This document shows positions 33,808 through 45,524 of a stretch of 64,000 bases of DNA, one piece after another. This DNA is from Cladorrhinum sp. PSN259 (taxonomy: Eukaryota; Ascomycota; Sordariomycetes; Sordariales; Podosporaceae). The position numbers were made by a program, and so were the translations under genes. Where the stretch lies: contig MU867074.1 of the NCBI GenBank assembly GCA_033725935.1, positions 1 through 64,000 of the forward strand. The letters run 5' to 3'. The notes below the pieces were generated by a model, which saw only the letters and a program-made list of their open reading frames with translations, made no database searches and had not been told where the DNA came from. Position 1 is the stretch's first letter, and each line of letters opens with the position of its first letter.

Positions 33808-36800
33808 ATGACTTCATCCGGGTGAGCCAGAACAACCACCTTGTCGATCGGACCATCTGGTTAATTTGTTGATGCATGCAGGTCTTCCAAGGATCTCCTC
33901 AAGGCCGTCGGCGGCTTCATCTTGTCGCCTACTATCCCCCTCCCTGCCGAGCTCGCTGCCATAATCTCGAGCTACATCGAGAAACACGAAAGGGCCGACG
34001 AGAATGCCGGCGAGAAGTTGAACGACGAGCTGATCTCCATCTGGGAAAAAACTGTAATCTCCCATCCCGAGCGATATGCAGCCTTCCTTGCCATATTGCG
34101 AGAGCTACGCCCGGTGCTTCGATCACCAACACGCATATTCAAATGGTGGGAAAGGCTTCTCGATCCTCTTCTCGAGCATGTAGCTCGGGAAAAGGGGTTG
34201 GCCCGGGAGGTTCTAGAACATACACTTGATGTTCTCTTTGTCGATGATTCTTCTAATGACACGACTGAGTGGAGCGAGGCAGGACTCGCGCCGTTGGTTG
34301 GCAGGATGATGCAGAGGTGGATGGAGGTTTGCGAAACGCCTGATTTGGCTCAGCCTATGAACGACCTCAAGGAACGGATGATCAAGCAGGCACTGATGGC
34401 GTTTGGCAAGAAAGATCCAAAATCCTTCATGACAGTCTTGGATAGTTTCGTGGTCAAGAGTCGGCACCGAACATCGGCACTGTGTCTTCTCGGCGACTTT
34501 GTCTCGAGCCAACCGCCTCACCTCCATCTCATCTTGCAGACGCCTCTGTTTGGAAACATTCTACAGTCCCTCCAGAGGGACCAGTCTACGACGACAATTA
34601 CAATGGCTCTGTCAAGCTTGATGATGATTATGCCACACATTCCCAGCTCTCTTGTCCAATTTTTGCCCATCCTTTTCAACATTTACGCCAGACTCTTATT
34701 TTGGGATCGGAATTCATATTTCAGCGAAGTCCATGCTGAGTTGGGTTTTGAACCTGCCCCGGGCGAGGTCCGTTGGGACAAGGTTTTACTGGACCCTGAC
34801 AATGACGGGGCAACAATTCCTTATTTAACTAACTACTTTACCATGCTCTACGGGTTGTATCCCATAAATTTCCTCGATTACATTCGCAAGCCTCATCGAT
34901 ACCTTCGGCATGCCAATCATGCGGACGACATCGATGTCGAGGCTACGGAAATCCGTGACAGGTCGGACCGTTTTAGAAAGCAGCACCTGCTACATCCTAA
35001 CTTCTACAATCTTACGATCGAGTCTGAAAAGACTGATCTCAGTCGATGGATTAAGAGTGAGGCAGCCGAAGTGCTCGCTGATTGTATGGCACTGCACATC
35101 GAACCCAGACATTCACCTATCGATTTTCCCTCAGCACCGTCGATTCCGAGGGGAGCTGGGTCGATATTTAGCGAAGGCTTTGACCCTGAACATGGAGATA
35201 TGCCGCTTCTTGGTACCCCAAACAACAGTTCGCTTCACCGGCCAGTTAGTATAGATTCGCCGACGTTGGGCCCTCTCAATAGCAGGTTGGATATTGGCGA
35301 TCTACAATCTGGTCGTGCCTCGCCATCTGGGTACGACACCTCAGAGCCTAAAAGCCGTGGCGGTGGTGACAGCCCAACCCTTCCACCACAGCTTGCGCCA
35401 TCTGCGTCTCATAGTCGTCTCCAGGACCTGATTCACTCGAACAAAGCAATCAGGTCAGGGCTTCACCAGACGCTTACCAATGATAGCGTACCGTCACTTT
35501 TGTTGAGTCCTCAAGAAAATGGAGCAGAAAAGAGTCCTGGGGTGGTTCCATTTCCCCAGTCTTCGCTTCAGCAAGGGGGCACTGGGGTAGAGGCGGGTGA
35601 TCCAGTATCTCTGCTTTACCATCAGCGTCTCCTTTTGCTCAACGACCTCCAGTATGAAAGGTTCATCAAGCAACAGCACATGGACCACATGGGAGAGCTG
35701 CGTAGAAAGCAGGTCAAGGTTGCAGCTACAGAGGCCGAGACTCAGAATCTGGTTATGGCAAATCGCAGTCTCAAACAGCGAATGGACGATGCCAAAAGAA
35801 GTGAAGCTCAGATTAAGAAGGAGTTTGACCATCGTCGAACCATGGCTAAGAAGTGGGAGAACGATTTGACCAACAAGCTGCAGGCCCTTCGCGACGAGAA
35901 GAAGAAGTGGGGTCTGGAGAGCACTGAGCTAAAGCAACAGCTCGAAAAGGCTCGCGCCGAGTGTGAAAGCCTGAAGCGAATTGTGGATGAGACTGAGAAG
36001 AAGATGGTCGAGTCAGAACAGAATTTGGTTGCAGTCGACATTAGTACTGAAACAATCGAGAAGCTAAAGGCTGAGATTGCTCGGCTGTCTGAGTCTGAGC
36101 ATGCCTTTCAAGGGAAGCAGCTGAACATGGAGTCTGCCATGCAGGAAGCTGCTGCTATCGAAGCCAGAGCGCAGCAAACGTTGACTGATATTGCGGCAAT
36201 GGAGGGCCAGTTCCAGCAAGAGAGGCGGCGCTATGGAGCTGAAATCGATGCTCTGAAGGCCCAGGTTGGTGAAGCGAAGAGGGAAAAGGAACGTCAGCCG
36301 TCTGGAATTGTGGCAGCGGGATATGAGAATGCCCTTGCTGCTGCGAGAGCCAAGAATACCGATATTCAAAAGCAATACTCTGCTTTGATGAAGAAGTATA
36401 CGGATCTTCAGGCTGAGTTGTTGAATGTGCAGTCTGCATTGAATGAGAGAATTGGGAGGAGCGGAAACCAGCCTACGCTGATGCGGGATGCAAGTTCAGA
36501 GTCACCTTCGCTTGGTGGGAGTCCGATAGCAATTCGAAGCCGAACTCAACGGGGATTGTCCGATCCAGATGGGTTTGACGGAATGTCTCACAACTCGACA
36601 CCGCCATTAGAGCCAGTGTCTAGTTCGCTTGGGTCAGTAATTCATCGACCACTTACTCCATCAGGAGCGCCAGCAGACTCCTCAGGGGCAGGTAAACTGA
36701 GTCCGCAGGCCGAGAGATATTTTGGAAGAGGTCAGTTTATGTTCTTGAGTATTATATAAAGTGAACTTGGCTGACGGCGGGAGTTACTAGGGGGTGTACA

Positions 36801-36903
36801 AAATACTATTAGGAAAGACAAGAAGGAAGAAGAGAGCAAGAAGAAGGAAAAGAAGGATAAAAAATTGGGGTCGGGGATAAGAGGGATAAGAGGGTTTGTT
36901 TGA
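33808..36903 (+). CDS. TSC1: Hamartin homologue, tuberous sclerosis complex 1
   Basis: The scaffold of the TSC complex, which stabilises the Rheb GAP Tsc2 and restrains TORC1. Exons: 33808-33821, 33882-36730 and 36791-36903 (991 aa). Exon 1 has only 14 bases and supplies MTSSG, after which the conserved helical core begins. That core includes LLKAVGGFILSPTIPLPAELAAII, GLYPINFLDYIRKPHRYLR-type residues and the LTDRSMDL-unrelated helices of the hamartin fold up to about residue 400. A disordered Ser/Pro-rich middle follows, then a coiled coil from about residue 600 to 880 (LLLLNDLQYERFIKQQHMDH onward), which in hamartin binds tuberin. The C-terminal exon adds a Lys/Glu-rich tail. Reading past the last donor would stop at 36759 and lose that tail. 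S. pombe has both TSC proteins while S. cerevisiae lacks them. Confidence 0.92.
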
Positions 36904-37169
36904 GTCAACTCTTGGTGACTGTAATAATTTGCAACCTTAGAGCGACGAGCTTCACGGCAACATTTGATACATTAGAATACACGAACGATGTCAGGGTATA
37001 ATATGGCAGGCAGGATAACAAATCGTTGAATTTCAAGCTTACAGTTGATCCATTCCTTTTTTTCCCCATTCAATTTAATATAACTGTGATCATGCATTAA
37101 AACATCCAAAACTCCAATCAAACCCATGTCCAAAAAATACCCATTTCCTGTGATGATTTCTTCAATGCT

Positions 37170-38078
37170 TCAGTGAACATGCACACCCTTCCCATTCCAT
37201 TCCTTGGGAGCAACAAGCTTCATCACCGGTCCCAAAATCCCCACCAACATGACACAAAAGAAGGTAGCAAACAACTGCCAGACCATGTATGTCCAGGCGC
37301 CGAATCCCAGAGTCAAGAACTTGAGGAATTCGTTGACTTGGTAGAGATCCTCGTAATGCTTGACGTAGTACTTTATTGTTCCACTGCCAGCATGACCGTT
37401 TTGGCTCTGCTGGCCCTGTCGAGAGCTGGACCTCTCCTTTCTGCTCTGCTTCTTATCCTCCTTCTTACTGTGACTGTTGCTCCAATTCTTCGGACTAGCA
37501 GTAGCTTGCTTCTTATCCTCCTTCTTACTGTGACTGTTGCTCCCATTCTTCGGACTAGCAGTAGCCTCGGAACCATTCTCTACAACCTCTGCGAAACTGG
37601 GTTTCTCCCCTTCAGCGATCAAGTGTCTCGTCTCCTCAGCGGCGTCGTAGATTGCTTCATGATCTCCGTGCTCCTCATCTCCTTCCTTGGTACCATTTGG
37701 TAGCTGCTCAGAAGGTTCGAGCTGCAAGACAGTGACGAGGTTGACGGGGGGTGTACGGTGGAAGGGTATGAACCAGATGCTGAAGATCTGGGAGGTCTTG
37801 ATGTAGAGGGTATTTGTTTTTGAGTCGAAAACTGTTGATTCGATCGTGAGGGACGTTTGGGGCGAGAGGAAGCGGTACCATTTTAGGATTTGGAGGATTA
37901 GGGTGCGGGAGTCGAGGGAGGCAAAGTTGTTGGACTCGAAAGAGGGGACTCGGCAGAAGGGATGAGTGAATGATGCGGAGGGGAGGAAGTATTTTTGGAG
38001 GGTGATTGATTGTTCTTGGGGGGAACCGGAGATGAGGGTTTTGATTATTGGTTTGATCTCTTTGGCCGGGTTCTCCAT
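37170..38078 (-). CDS. SigF-like NTF2-fold protein with C-terminal membrane segment
   Basis: An intronless 302-aa protein. The first 130 residues look like the NTF2-like domain found in fungal SigF-like proteins: EIKPIIKTLISGSPQEQ, then QKYFLPSASFTHPFCRVPS, LILQILKWYRFLSPQTSL and STVFDSKTNTLYIKTSQIFS. The middle is charged and disordered and contains two copies of a 20-residue unit, ATASPKN(G/W)SNSHSKKEDKKQ. The C-terminus has LYQVNEFLKFLTLGFGAWTY and a strongly hydrophobic helix pair before a short basic end, suggesting membrane anchoring. The family name comes from a sporulation-related sequence annotation in Aspergillus; no biochemical role is known to me. Confidence 0.8.
   Translation of the reverse strand: MENPAKEIKPIIKTLISGSPQEQSITLQKYFLPSASFTHPFCRVPSFESNNFASLDSRTLILQILKWYRFLSPQTSLTIESTVFDSKTNTLYIKTSQIFSIWFIPFHRTPPVNLVTVLQLEPSEQLPNGTKEGDEEHGDHEAIYDAAEETRHLIAEGEKPSFAEVVENGSEATASPKNGSNSHSKKEDKKQATASPKNWSNSHSKKEDKKQSRKERSSSRQGQQSQNGHAGSGTIKYYVKHYEDLYQVNEFLKFLTLGFGAWTYMVWQLFATFFCVMLVGILGPVMKLVAPKEWNGKGVHVH
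37447..37566. repeat. Tandem 60-bp duplication inside the SigF-like gene
   Basis: Copies 37447-37506 and 37507-37566 abut and differ at only two positions (37484/37544 and 37506/37566). The unit is 20 codons, so frame is kept. One of the differences changes Gly to Trp in the coded repeat. The near identity points to a recent duplication. Confidence 0.95.
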
Positions 38079-38622
38079 GGTGATATCTTTTCGACTGAGT
38101 GTTCGGTTGGGGTTTCAATTGAATGCTTCAAAGTAGAGATTGGAATCGAGTAGTGAAATGGCTTACGCCAGGAGGAACATGCTTCACTTTTTAAACTCTA
38201 CCACATGCTATTCTTTTCTTTGGGAAGCTTTCTTCAAGCATGTGCTTACAGCTTCATGCTGGTGATGATGTCATTGCTTTTGTGGATCCGTTGAAGCTCC
38301 AAACCTGGTGTGGATAATTGTGGGTTGATCCAACGGTTCGCTCGGCAGGGGGGCCTGTTTCTTGCATCCGAAAGCGGTTTATTATCTGAGGGTCTTTTGT
38401 GTTGTTTTTGTTCATCTGTTACCCATTGAGGTCACAAGAGATGTCATAGTGAGCGAAAACCATGCAACTCCAGGGCGTTGGAGCAGCTGACTAAATTTCA
38501 TCATCATATTCCCGTTTCGTTCTAAAAAGGGGTTCGAACCAAAACAAAGCCATCAAAATCTTCCGATGCACATCTTCGGATATACCCATCCGTCCCATTC
38601 AAACTCCCTTTTACTCCCTCCC
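38079..38622. other. Intergenic region between two minus-strand genes
   Basis: No gene seen. Promoter of the SigF-like gene on the left and 3' flank of the membrane-protein gene on the right. Confidence 0.6.
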
Positions 38623-39414
38623 CTAACCCCTACGACTGCTGCTCCTCCTCACTTCGGTTACATCGGCATCGCCACCAGCGAACCTATCCGGATCAACCTC
38701 CCTATAATATCCGCTCGATCTCCTTTCCACACTCCTAATCCTGCTCCTCCTCCTCTCCCTTTCCCTAGGTGCGGGACTATGCTCCTCAATAACGACAACT
38801 TCGTCCTCTTGTCCACTGCTTCCCACACTGCTTCCCACAACCCTCATCATGGGCGGCGCCCCTCTGCTTATTGACCTTCTCCTCTCCTCACGGATCACTC
38901 TTTCTCTTCTCCCATCGACTTCCTCCATCACTACCTCGGGTCCATGGCTGCTAGTGGTTCTCGTGATCTCTACCCTTGCTTCCCTATCGCCCCGGGAGTG
39001 TCGATGAGAATGTCGTCGCGGGGGTAATGCACTCGTAGCCTCGGATCGGGAACGGTATGATTTGCGTGTGACTACTGAGGCGCTTCCTTCGGTGAAGGTG
39101 TCATTGTTTCCCATGTTGATGCAAAGGTAGACGAGGTAGAGTAAGAGACAGAAGCCGGCGACGGCGCCGAGGGTTATGCCTGCTACTGCGCCGGGGTCGG
39201 GTGAACTGTAAAGCGCGCCGTAGAAGGAGGGGATAGTGGAAGTTTGAACTGCTTGTCGCCCGGAAAGGATGACTGGGGTCGGTATCGTTTGGGCTGTGGA
39301 GGGGATTGGCAGAGGGGATCGACGGTGCAGGATGCTGTCGCTGTCGATTACTGCCGGGTTGATGAAAGGGGCGGCGGCGATTGCCCGCGCTTGTTGTGGA
39401 ATTGCTGGTGGCAT
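38623..39414 (-). CDS. Single-pass membrane protein with Arg/Ser-rich cytosolic tail
   Basis: I recognise no named family. The intronless frame codes 263 aa. Residues 1-70 are a Pro/Ser/Ala-rich segment. They are followed by one clear transmembrane helix (AVAGITLGAVAGFCLLLYLV, extended by YLCINM) with the GxVAG style common in fungal mid2-like and mucin-like sensors. The remainder is rich in Arg, Ser and Glu, with RRHSHRHSR and RRRSRIRSVERRSS stretches that would be phosphorylation-prone. No signal peptide is obvious, so orientation is uncertain. It is divergent from ORC4 over 918 bp. Composition supports a real protein, since a hydrophobic helix flanked by disordered tails is hard to get by chance. 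Confidence 0.65.
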   Translation of the reverse strand: MPPAIPQQARAIAAAPFINPAVIDSDSILHRRSPLPIPSTAQTIPTPVILSGRQAVQTSTIPSFYGALYSSPDPGAVAGITLGAVAGFCLLLYLVYLCINMGNNDTFTEGSASVVTRKSYRSRSEATSALPPRRHSHRHSRGDREARVEITRTTSSHGPEVVMEEVDGRRERVIREERRRSISRGAPPMMRVVGSSVGSSGQEDEVVVIEEHSPAPRERERRRSRIRSVERRSSGYYREVDPDRFAGGDADVTEVRRSSSRRG

Positions 39415-40332
39415 GGCGCCGATTCAATGCGATTGACGTGTGGCCAAGCTGTGTGTTGCGCAACTGGAATGCGGGCTGAAATAAGTCGGGCGCAAAGCCT
39501 GCCAGGAGTATGGATGCACAGGGCCGCGGTGTCTCGTCGTGCTCAAAATGTTTCTCGGTTCAAGAATTGATATCTTGAAGAATGGCTCCGAGTTGCGAAT
39601 TGGGCGCCAGGGATGATAAAGAGACAGAGGAGATGTAGCCGGGAGAAAGAAGGCAGCAAGGTAACAGTGACACTGCCCAGCGCCGTGAGAAACGCGACCT
39701 GCCCAGTTAACCAAACGCCAAAGAGCCTTGAAGCTGTACGCGCCAAGGACAAGATGAGGAGTTGTGATGATTTAATGAGTGAAGCAGGTTTGTATGTATG
39801 TACAAGAAGAAAAAGTACAGAGACAGAGAAAATGTTCCAATTGACGCACGTTGTATTCAAATTTCCTCCTTTCGACTGCGTTGGTTTCAAGGAACGAATC
39901 CCATCGGCTCTCCCACGCTCCTCCCACACAGCCGCCAGCCAGCAATCGCAAAGTCCGAGGCAGCATTGAGTGCGGCACGACAGCGGCGCTTCAGCGGCGG
40001 GGTGGTCCCCGGTTCAAAAAACGTGTTGCTTCAAAATCTGGAGGTTGGGAAGGAAAAGGTCCACTTTGTGTCACACTGTGTAAACACAGTCCCGCTGGTA
40101 TTCCTCACTGTCTCCGGAGAGCATTATGCCAATTTGTTCAGTTATCAACCCCCTGAGCCAGGGATTTTAGTGAAGTGAAGGGGACGCGCTTGGCATTGGC
40201 CCAAGACGCGACTCCCAGCCTTTCATCTCATCCATTTGCATGAAACCTAAAGCACCTGCAGCTGAACTCTTTGATTTTTTTTCTTTTTTTCTGTACCGTA
40301 TAAAGACACGACATCTGGAATCTTTTGCCAAT
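39415..40332. other. Divergent promoter region, membrane protein/ORC4
   Basis: No gene is supported. Frames on both strands here overlap and have no domain. The T-rich tract just before 40333 is the ORC4 leader. Confidence 0.6.
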
Positions 40333-42997
40333 ATGGTCGGCCGCAGCAATGGCACCGCTACGGGCCGAAAACGGGGACGGCCTCAAAATGAAGATGAGCC
40401 CGAGCTTTCATCAACAACTACAAAAAAGCCCCGTATCAAGGCTTCACAGAGCCTTCCTAATATCGTATCAGCCTCAACTACGGACGGAACCTCAGGACCA
40501 GGGCGAGGGCGAGGACACCGAGTACCAGCTGGGAAATCCAATGCAGACAGACAGGAAATAGCCGATTCCGACGCGGAACGGACAAGCCAGACCGCCAAAC
40601 CACCACCACCACCATCAAAAAGAGCCCCAACAGCTACCAAGCAATCAAAACCTCTGGCCGCGACAGGAACTCGCAAAAATAGCGTTTATGACTTTCCGGA
40701 CGAAGATGGATTAAGCACTTCAAAAGTGACAAAGCAACTCAAGCGCACTGTCTCCAAGAAGTTAGCAGGCCCACCTGCTGCTGTCGTCACCAACACGAAA
40801 GAAAATGAGGCTCCCGTGGTGGTAAAAAACAAAGGCGGACGACCCCGAAAGCATCCTTTACCGCCTCAAGATGTAGCCCCACCTGTCAATAAACTCACCC
40901 CGGCCGAGAAACCTACAAAGGCAACACCAGGTCGACCTTCAAAGGCTCGGAAATCCGACCAAGATGCGGAGCCAGATGCTGTAGCAGTTTCCAAAACCCG
41001 GGGTCCAGGCAAGAAAACCGCCGCAGCTAACCTCCGTGGCGGTGAAGCCCCCGCCGTACCAAAGGGGATACTGACACCCAGGAAGGGACAAGGTCTCGGT
41101 CGAGGACGGCGGAAGAACGTTGTCTTTGACCAAAAAGCCAAGGACAGCACACCGGAGGACGATGAAGCAGAAGAAGCACTGGCGGCCGAGTCGCCTTCCA
41201 AGTCCTCTCATAAGAAGCTCAAAAAGCCAGAGCCAGAGGTTGAGGGAGAAGAGGATGAATCATCCGAAAGTGAGGAGGAAGACGACGACGACGACGAAGT
41301 GTGCGTCATTTGTTCGAAGCCGGACTCGGAAAAGGGTAACGAAATCGTATTCTGCGACAACTGCGATGTTGCGGTGCATCAGGATTGTTATGGGATTCCA
41401 GAGGTACCGGAGGGTGAGTGGATATGTAGGAATTGTGCACATGAGGAGCCGGCACCGGCAGTCTCACGGGAGAAGGCGATTTCTGTCTCCACTACTGCAA
41501 AGAAGGATCATCAACATCCTCCAATTCCGAATTTCGAGAAGCATCTCCGGACGATGCAGAGAGTCCTGCTTGACCGGTGCTCGGGAAGACGACGGATCAA
41601 GCTAAGAGGACAGGATGAGGCGTACGACAAGGCTTATCAGCTGGTGCAGCAGACTATTGTTGCCGGAGAGGGTAATTCGATGATGATTATTGGGGCTAGA
41701 GGATGCGGCAAGACCACACTGGTTGAGTCGATTTTGGAGGATGTATCTAGGGAACATAAGGAGGAATTTCATGTGGTCAAACTGAATGGATTCGTGCATA
41801 CGGATGACAAGCTGGCACTGAGGGAGATTTGGAGACAGTTGGGCAAGGAAATGGAGGTTGAGGATGAGCTGGTTAACAAGGTGTGTTTTACTTGCGGGTA
41901 TCGCGTGGTGGTGAATGAATGCTAATGAGTGCAGACAACAAATCATGCGGATACGATGGCTTCTCTGCTGGCGCTATTGTCGCATCCCTCGGAAATTGCA
42001 GAGGCAAATGAAGGCGTCACTTCCAAGTCAATTGTTTTCGTTATCGACGAGTTTGATCTATTCGCGACACATGCGAGACAGACTTTGCTGTACAACCTCT
42101 TTGATATTGCACAAGCGAGAAAAGCACCGATTGCTGTGCTAGGCTTGACCACGCGGATTGATGTGGTGGAGAGCCTCGAGAAGAGAGTCAAGAGTCGTTT
42201 CAGTCACAGATATGTTTATCTCTCTCTGCCCAAGAGTCTGCCTGCGTACTGGGATGTATGCAGACAGGGCCTGACCATCGACGACGAGGATATGGAAGCC
42301 GAGGGTATTGATGCTAAATTGGAGGGACATGCGATGTACTGGAAGTGGTGGAACGGACAGCTGGACGTAGGTTCAACGATGGCACACAAATAGCTTACTG
42401 GTACTGACGGGATCATAGCTCCTCTACAAAAGCAGCAGCTTCCAGGATCACTTGGAATCTCAATACTGCAGCACAAAATCGGTTTCGGCATTCTTGACAA
42501 CATGCATCTTACCACTTGCATGTCTGTCTGCTAACTCAACGAAGCTATCAATACCTATCCCCTGCACAGGGCCAATCATGTCTCTCGAGGCACCCGACTC
42601 CAAGCTGCACATGCTTGAGTCTCTGTCGGATCTTGACCTATCACTACTAATTGCGGCAGCACGCCTGGACATTGTGGCACACACGGATACGGTTAATTTC
42701 GCTATGGCCTACGATGAGTATACTTCACTTATGAGCAAGCAACGAGTTCAGACGGCCAGCTCGGGCCTGCTCGTTATGGGGGGCGGCACACGGGTATGGG
42801 GCCGCGGCGTTGCGGGGATGGCGTGGGAGCGGCTAATTGGACTTGGATTTTTGGTGCCAGCGGCGGCGGGGGGGAGAGGAACAGCCGGTCTAGGTGGTTT
42901 GGACTCAAAGATGTGGAAGCTGGATGTTGCGCTCGAGGAAATTCCTCTGGCCGTGAAGCTGAATGCAGTTTTGTCGAGATGGTGTAGTCAGATCTAA
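40333..42997 (+). CDS. ORC4: Origin recognition complex subunit 4 with AT-hook-like motifs and a PHD finger
   Basis: A subunit of the hexameric complex that marks replication origins and loads MCM. Exons: 40333-41880, 41935-42366 and 42419-42997 (852 aa). The C-terminal half is a normal ORC4: Walker A GARGCGKTT at about residue 454, Walker B VFVIDEFDLF near 548, sensor region LGLTTRIDVVESLEKRVKSR, and a winged-helix end. The N-terminal 320 residues are basic and disordered with AT-hook-like GRKRGRPQ (11-18), GGRPRKHP (168-175) and PGRPSKAR (199-206), then an acidic stretch. Residues 324-369 form a PHD finger: Cys324, 327, 341, 344, His349, Cys352, 366 and 369. Fission yeast Orc4 carries nine AT-hooks but no PHD that I recall; budding yeast Orc4 (529 aa) has neither. 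The start at 40333 was chosen over the in-frame ATG at 40240, whose extra residues look like leader. Confidence 0.93.
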
Positions 42998-43674
42998 GGG
43001 TCATTGCCAGGTACTATGTATTCAGGCTATGGGAAGTTATTGTGCTGCCTGCCTTTTGGTACCTATGTGGCGTCAGGGGGGGTATGGGAGACGATGAGAC
43101 GATGAGACGATGCAAACAAGAGGAAACAGCAAAAAGTAACTGACCCGATCCGACGGCGCGGGATGGGGGCTGATGAGAATGATTTCGATGCAAAAATAAG
43201 CTTTTCGAGGTTAGCGCAGCTATTTCTTTTTATCGGTGGTGTAGACCCGTTTCAAGTGCGGGAGGCGTAGGAGGCGTTGACATGCAAGGCCACGGGTTAC
43301 CGAGAGTAGCGCGGTGCCTGCAGCTGCAGCAGCAGTGCAAGCTGATGGGAACTATTTTGAGTTACACTGCCCATTTCTCACCTGAGATCTTCCACGTGTT
43401 GGGGTAGTCTTCGAGCCGAGTCCGGCAAATGCCACTCCGAGCCGGGCGGGCCAACCAATCTTCTTTGTTTTCTTCTTTGGGCATTGTGCTACCCAAACGG
43501 TCATCATCATCGGAGGAGGACTGACACCCAACACAGCCCACCGTATGTATCCATGTATCTACTCGGTACTGCCACATTTCCTTGTTGGTGGGAAGGAATA
43601 GTGTCATATATCTAGATTGCTCTCCTACATAGAAATAACAAGAGATTGAATCGGGAAAAGCCATCATCCTCAAC
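42998..43674. other. Intergenic: ORC4 3' flank and promoter of the DUF7053-like gene
   Basis: No gene seen. It contains a short direct repeat of GATGAGAC around 43093-43110. Confidence 0.6.
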
Positions 43675-45226
43675 ATGTCGAAAAGAAGTCAATTTACTAC
43701 CATCACTCCCTTGCCATCGAGTATTACTCGGCAGGTTGTCTTGGACTTTCTTCATGATCATGAGGAAATGATCGATTTGAACCCTTTGGTCAAAGAGCGG
43801 CATCCAATTCCAACGCCTCCGCATGCGCCATTGGACGAACAAGCCTGCAGATGGTACTCGTTGACCGACAAGATCACATACCTCCCGGGAGGACTCGCAC
43901 ACGGAGACGTCACTTACACTTGCGCATTTCACGATCTGAACGACGGGTTACAAACGCATTGCTATGCGCCCGCTGGGTTGAGTAGGTTTACCCTTCCCCT
44001 TATCTATCTCTCTCCTCGGATCCCTGACATCTCTCTGTTCACCAGCCATCCGCGACAAATGGACAGTAGGCGGTTCACTCCCAGGGGAAACCTCGCGCCC
44101 GGCCGAGTTAGGACTCAACGTGCCACCAACAGGACTCTACCTCCGCGAAGATGTAAACATGAAATGCAACGTCTTTATGACGGCCTTCGTGAAGAAAACC
44201 ATCAAGAAGTCTCACGCGGCCTTGGTTGATCGTCTCAAAATCAAGGCGGAAATTGCTAGCTCCAACAATAACAACAGAAACGCCGGTAACAGCAACAAGA
44301 ACAGATCATCAGCGCCCACCAGCTTCAGTCGGCCACTCTCACCGGCCGCCACAACGACTAGCGTTGCTTCTTCGGCCGTTTCTTCGCCTTCCTGTTACAG
44401 TGCGCAAAGCAGTCCATTATGGTCGCCTACTACAAACAGTAGTATAATCACCAGTCCGCCGCTATCAATCCGCAGCCCACCACAGCCGGCATATAAGCCC
44501 GGGCATGCATATTCCAATAGTGATCCTGCGCCTGCAGCATCGTATACCCCATTCTCTCAACAATGGTACCCAGATAGGACGGACTCGATTGCGATTCCCG
44601 GGACGCCATTCTTTCAGCAGCAGCAACGACGACAACAACAGCCACATAATAACCTCTTCTGCAGCCCATCACACACAACAACAGACATTGCAAATACACC
44701 ACCCTATCCGGAAACCCCATTTCTCAAGGAGCGCCCAAACAGAGAAGAAGAAGACTGGCCCTTGCCTTCTCCGCCTAGATCCTCCCACGGAAACTCGCAT
44801 GAAAAACCGCTGGAGTTGGAAGTAAGGGACACGGAGTTTGTGCAGAGTCTGATACCTAACGCTTTGAGGATTATTCCCGGTGGTCGTCCATTGGTGTCTC
44901 TACAGCAACGGCAACAGCAACAGTTTGATAAAAAGGAGACTGGGTTGGATGACGTGGCGCTCTGGGCGGCGTTGGGTGGTGGTAGTGGTGGTGGGAAGAG
45001 GGGGAGCGGACAGAGTTCGAGTTCGATTCAGGGTCAGAACTTGACGAGTGCGAATAAGGCTAGTTATGGGTACAATCAAGTGAGCGGCAGGGTGTATTAT
45101 GGTCATAAAAGGGGAGGCAGCACGGGGAGTGCGGGTAGCGCTGCGAGTGGAAAGAGTGAAGGGGGTGTCCGAGGATATGGGGGACATCCGGAGTACCCGA
45201 TGATGAATCCCTATGAGGGGGTATGA
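43675..45226 (+). CDS. DUF7053-like fungal protein
   Basis: A 495-aa protein from exons 43675-43981 and 44046-45226. The N-terminal 180 residues form a fungal domain that I recall as DUF7053. It includes FTTITPLPSSITRQVVLDFL, HDHEEMIDLNPLVKERHP, YSLTDKITYLPGGLAHGDVT and the segment LYLREDVNMKCNVFMTAFVKKT. The fold resembles SRPBCC/START-type lipid-binding proteins in its alternating strands, but that is a guess. From residue 200 the chain is low-complexity: Asn/Ser-rich, then Gln-rich, then Gly/Ser-rich, with PxTPF motifs (GTPFFQQQ, PETPFLKE) that repeat. The intron keeps frame (GTAGGT donor, CAG acceptor). Function is unknown. Confidence 0.82.
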
Positions 45227-45524
45227 TGAGAGTCTGGAGGGAAGAACTCGAAGCGTGGAAAACCAGGTGAAGCAGGCATAGAAAGAACGATCCTAGTCAG
45301 AAGCACAGTAATAAGATTCGAAACCTAAAACTCCATTTACCAACGCCCCTTTCCAATCCCAGAATGTCTGTTGCCTAGGCCAACCCCTATACAAAAATGC
45401 AGCAGCGTAACCAGCTTTTACTGCAGTACATGATTCTTCCGCAAACCGAAATTTAAGCCCATAACAGATTGAAATAGCTGCATAACACCCACTCTCCTCT
45501 AAAAAAAAAAAAGAAACAAGTTCT

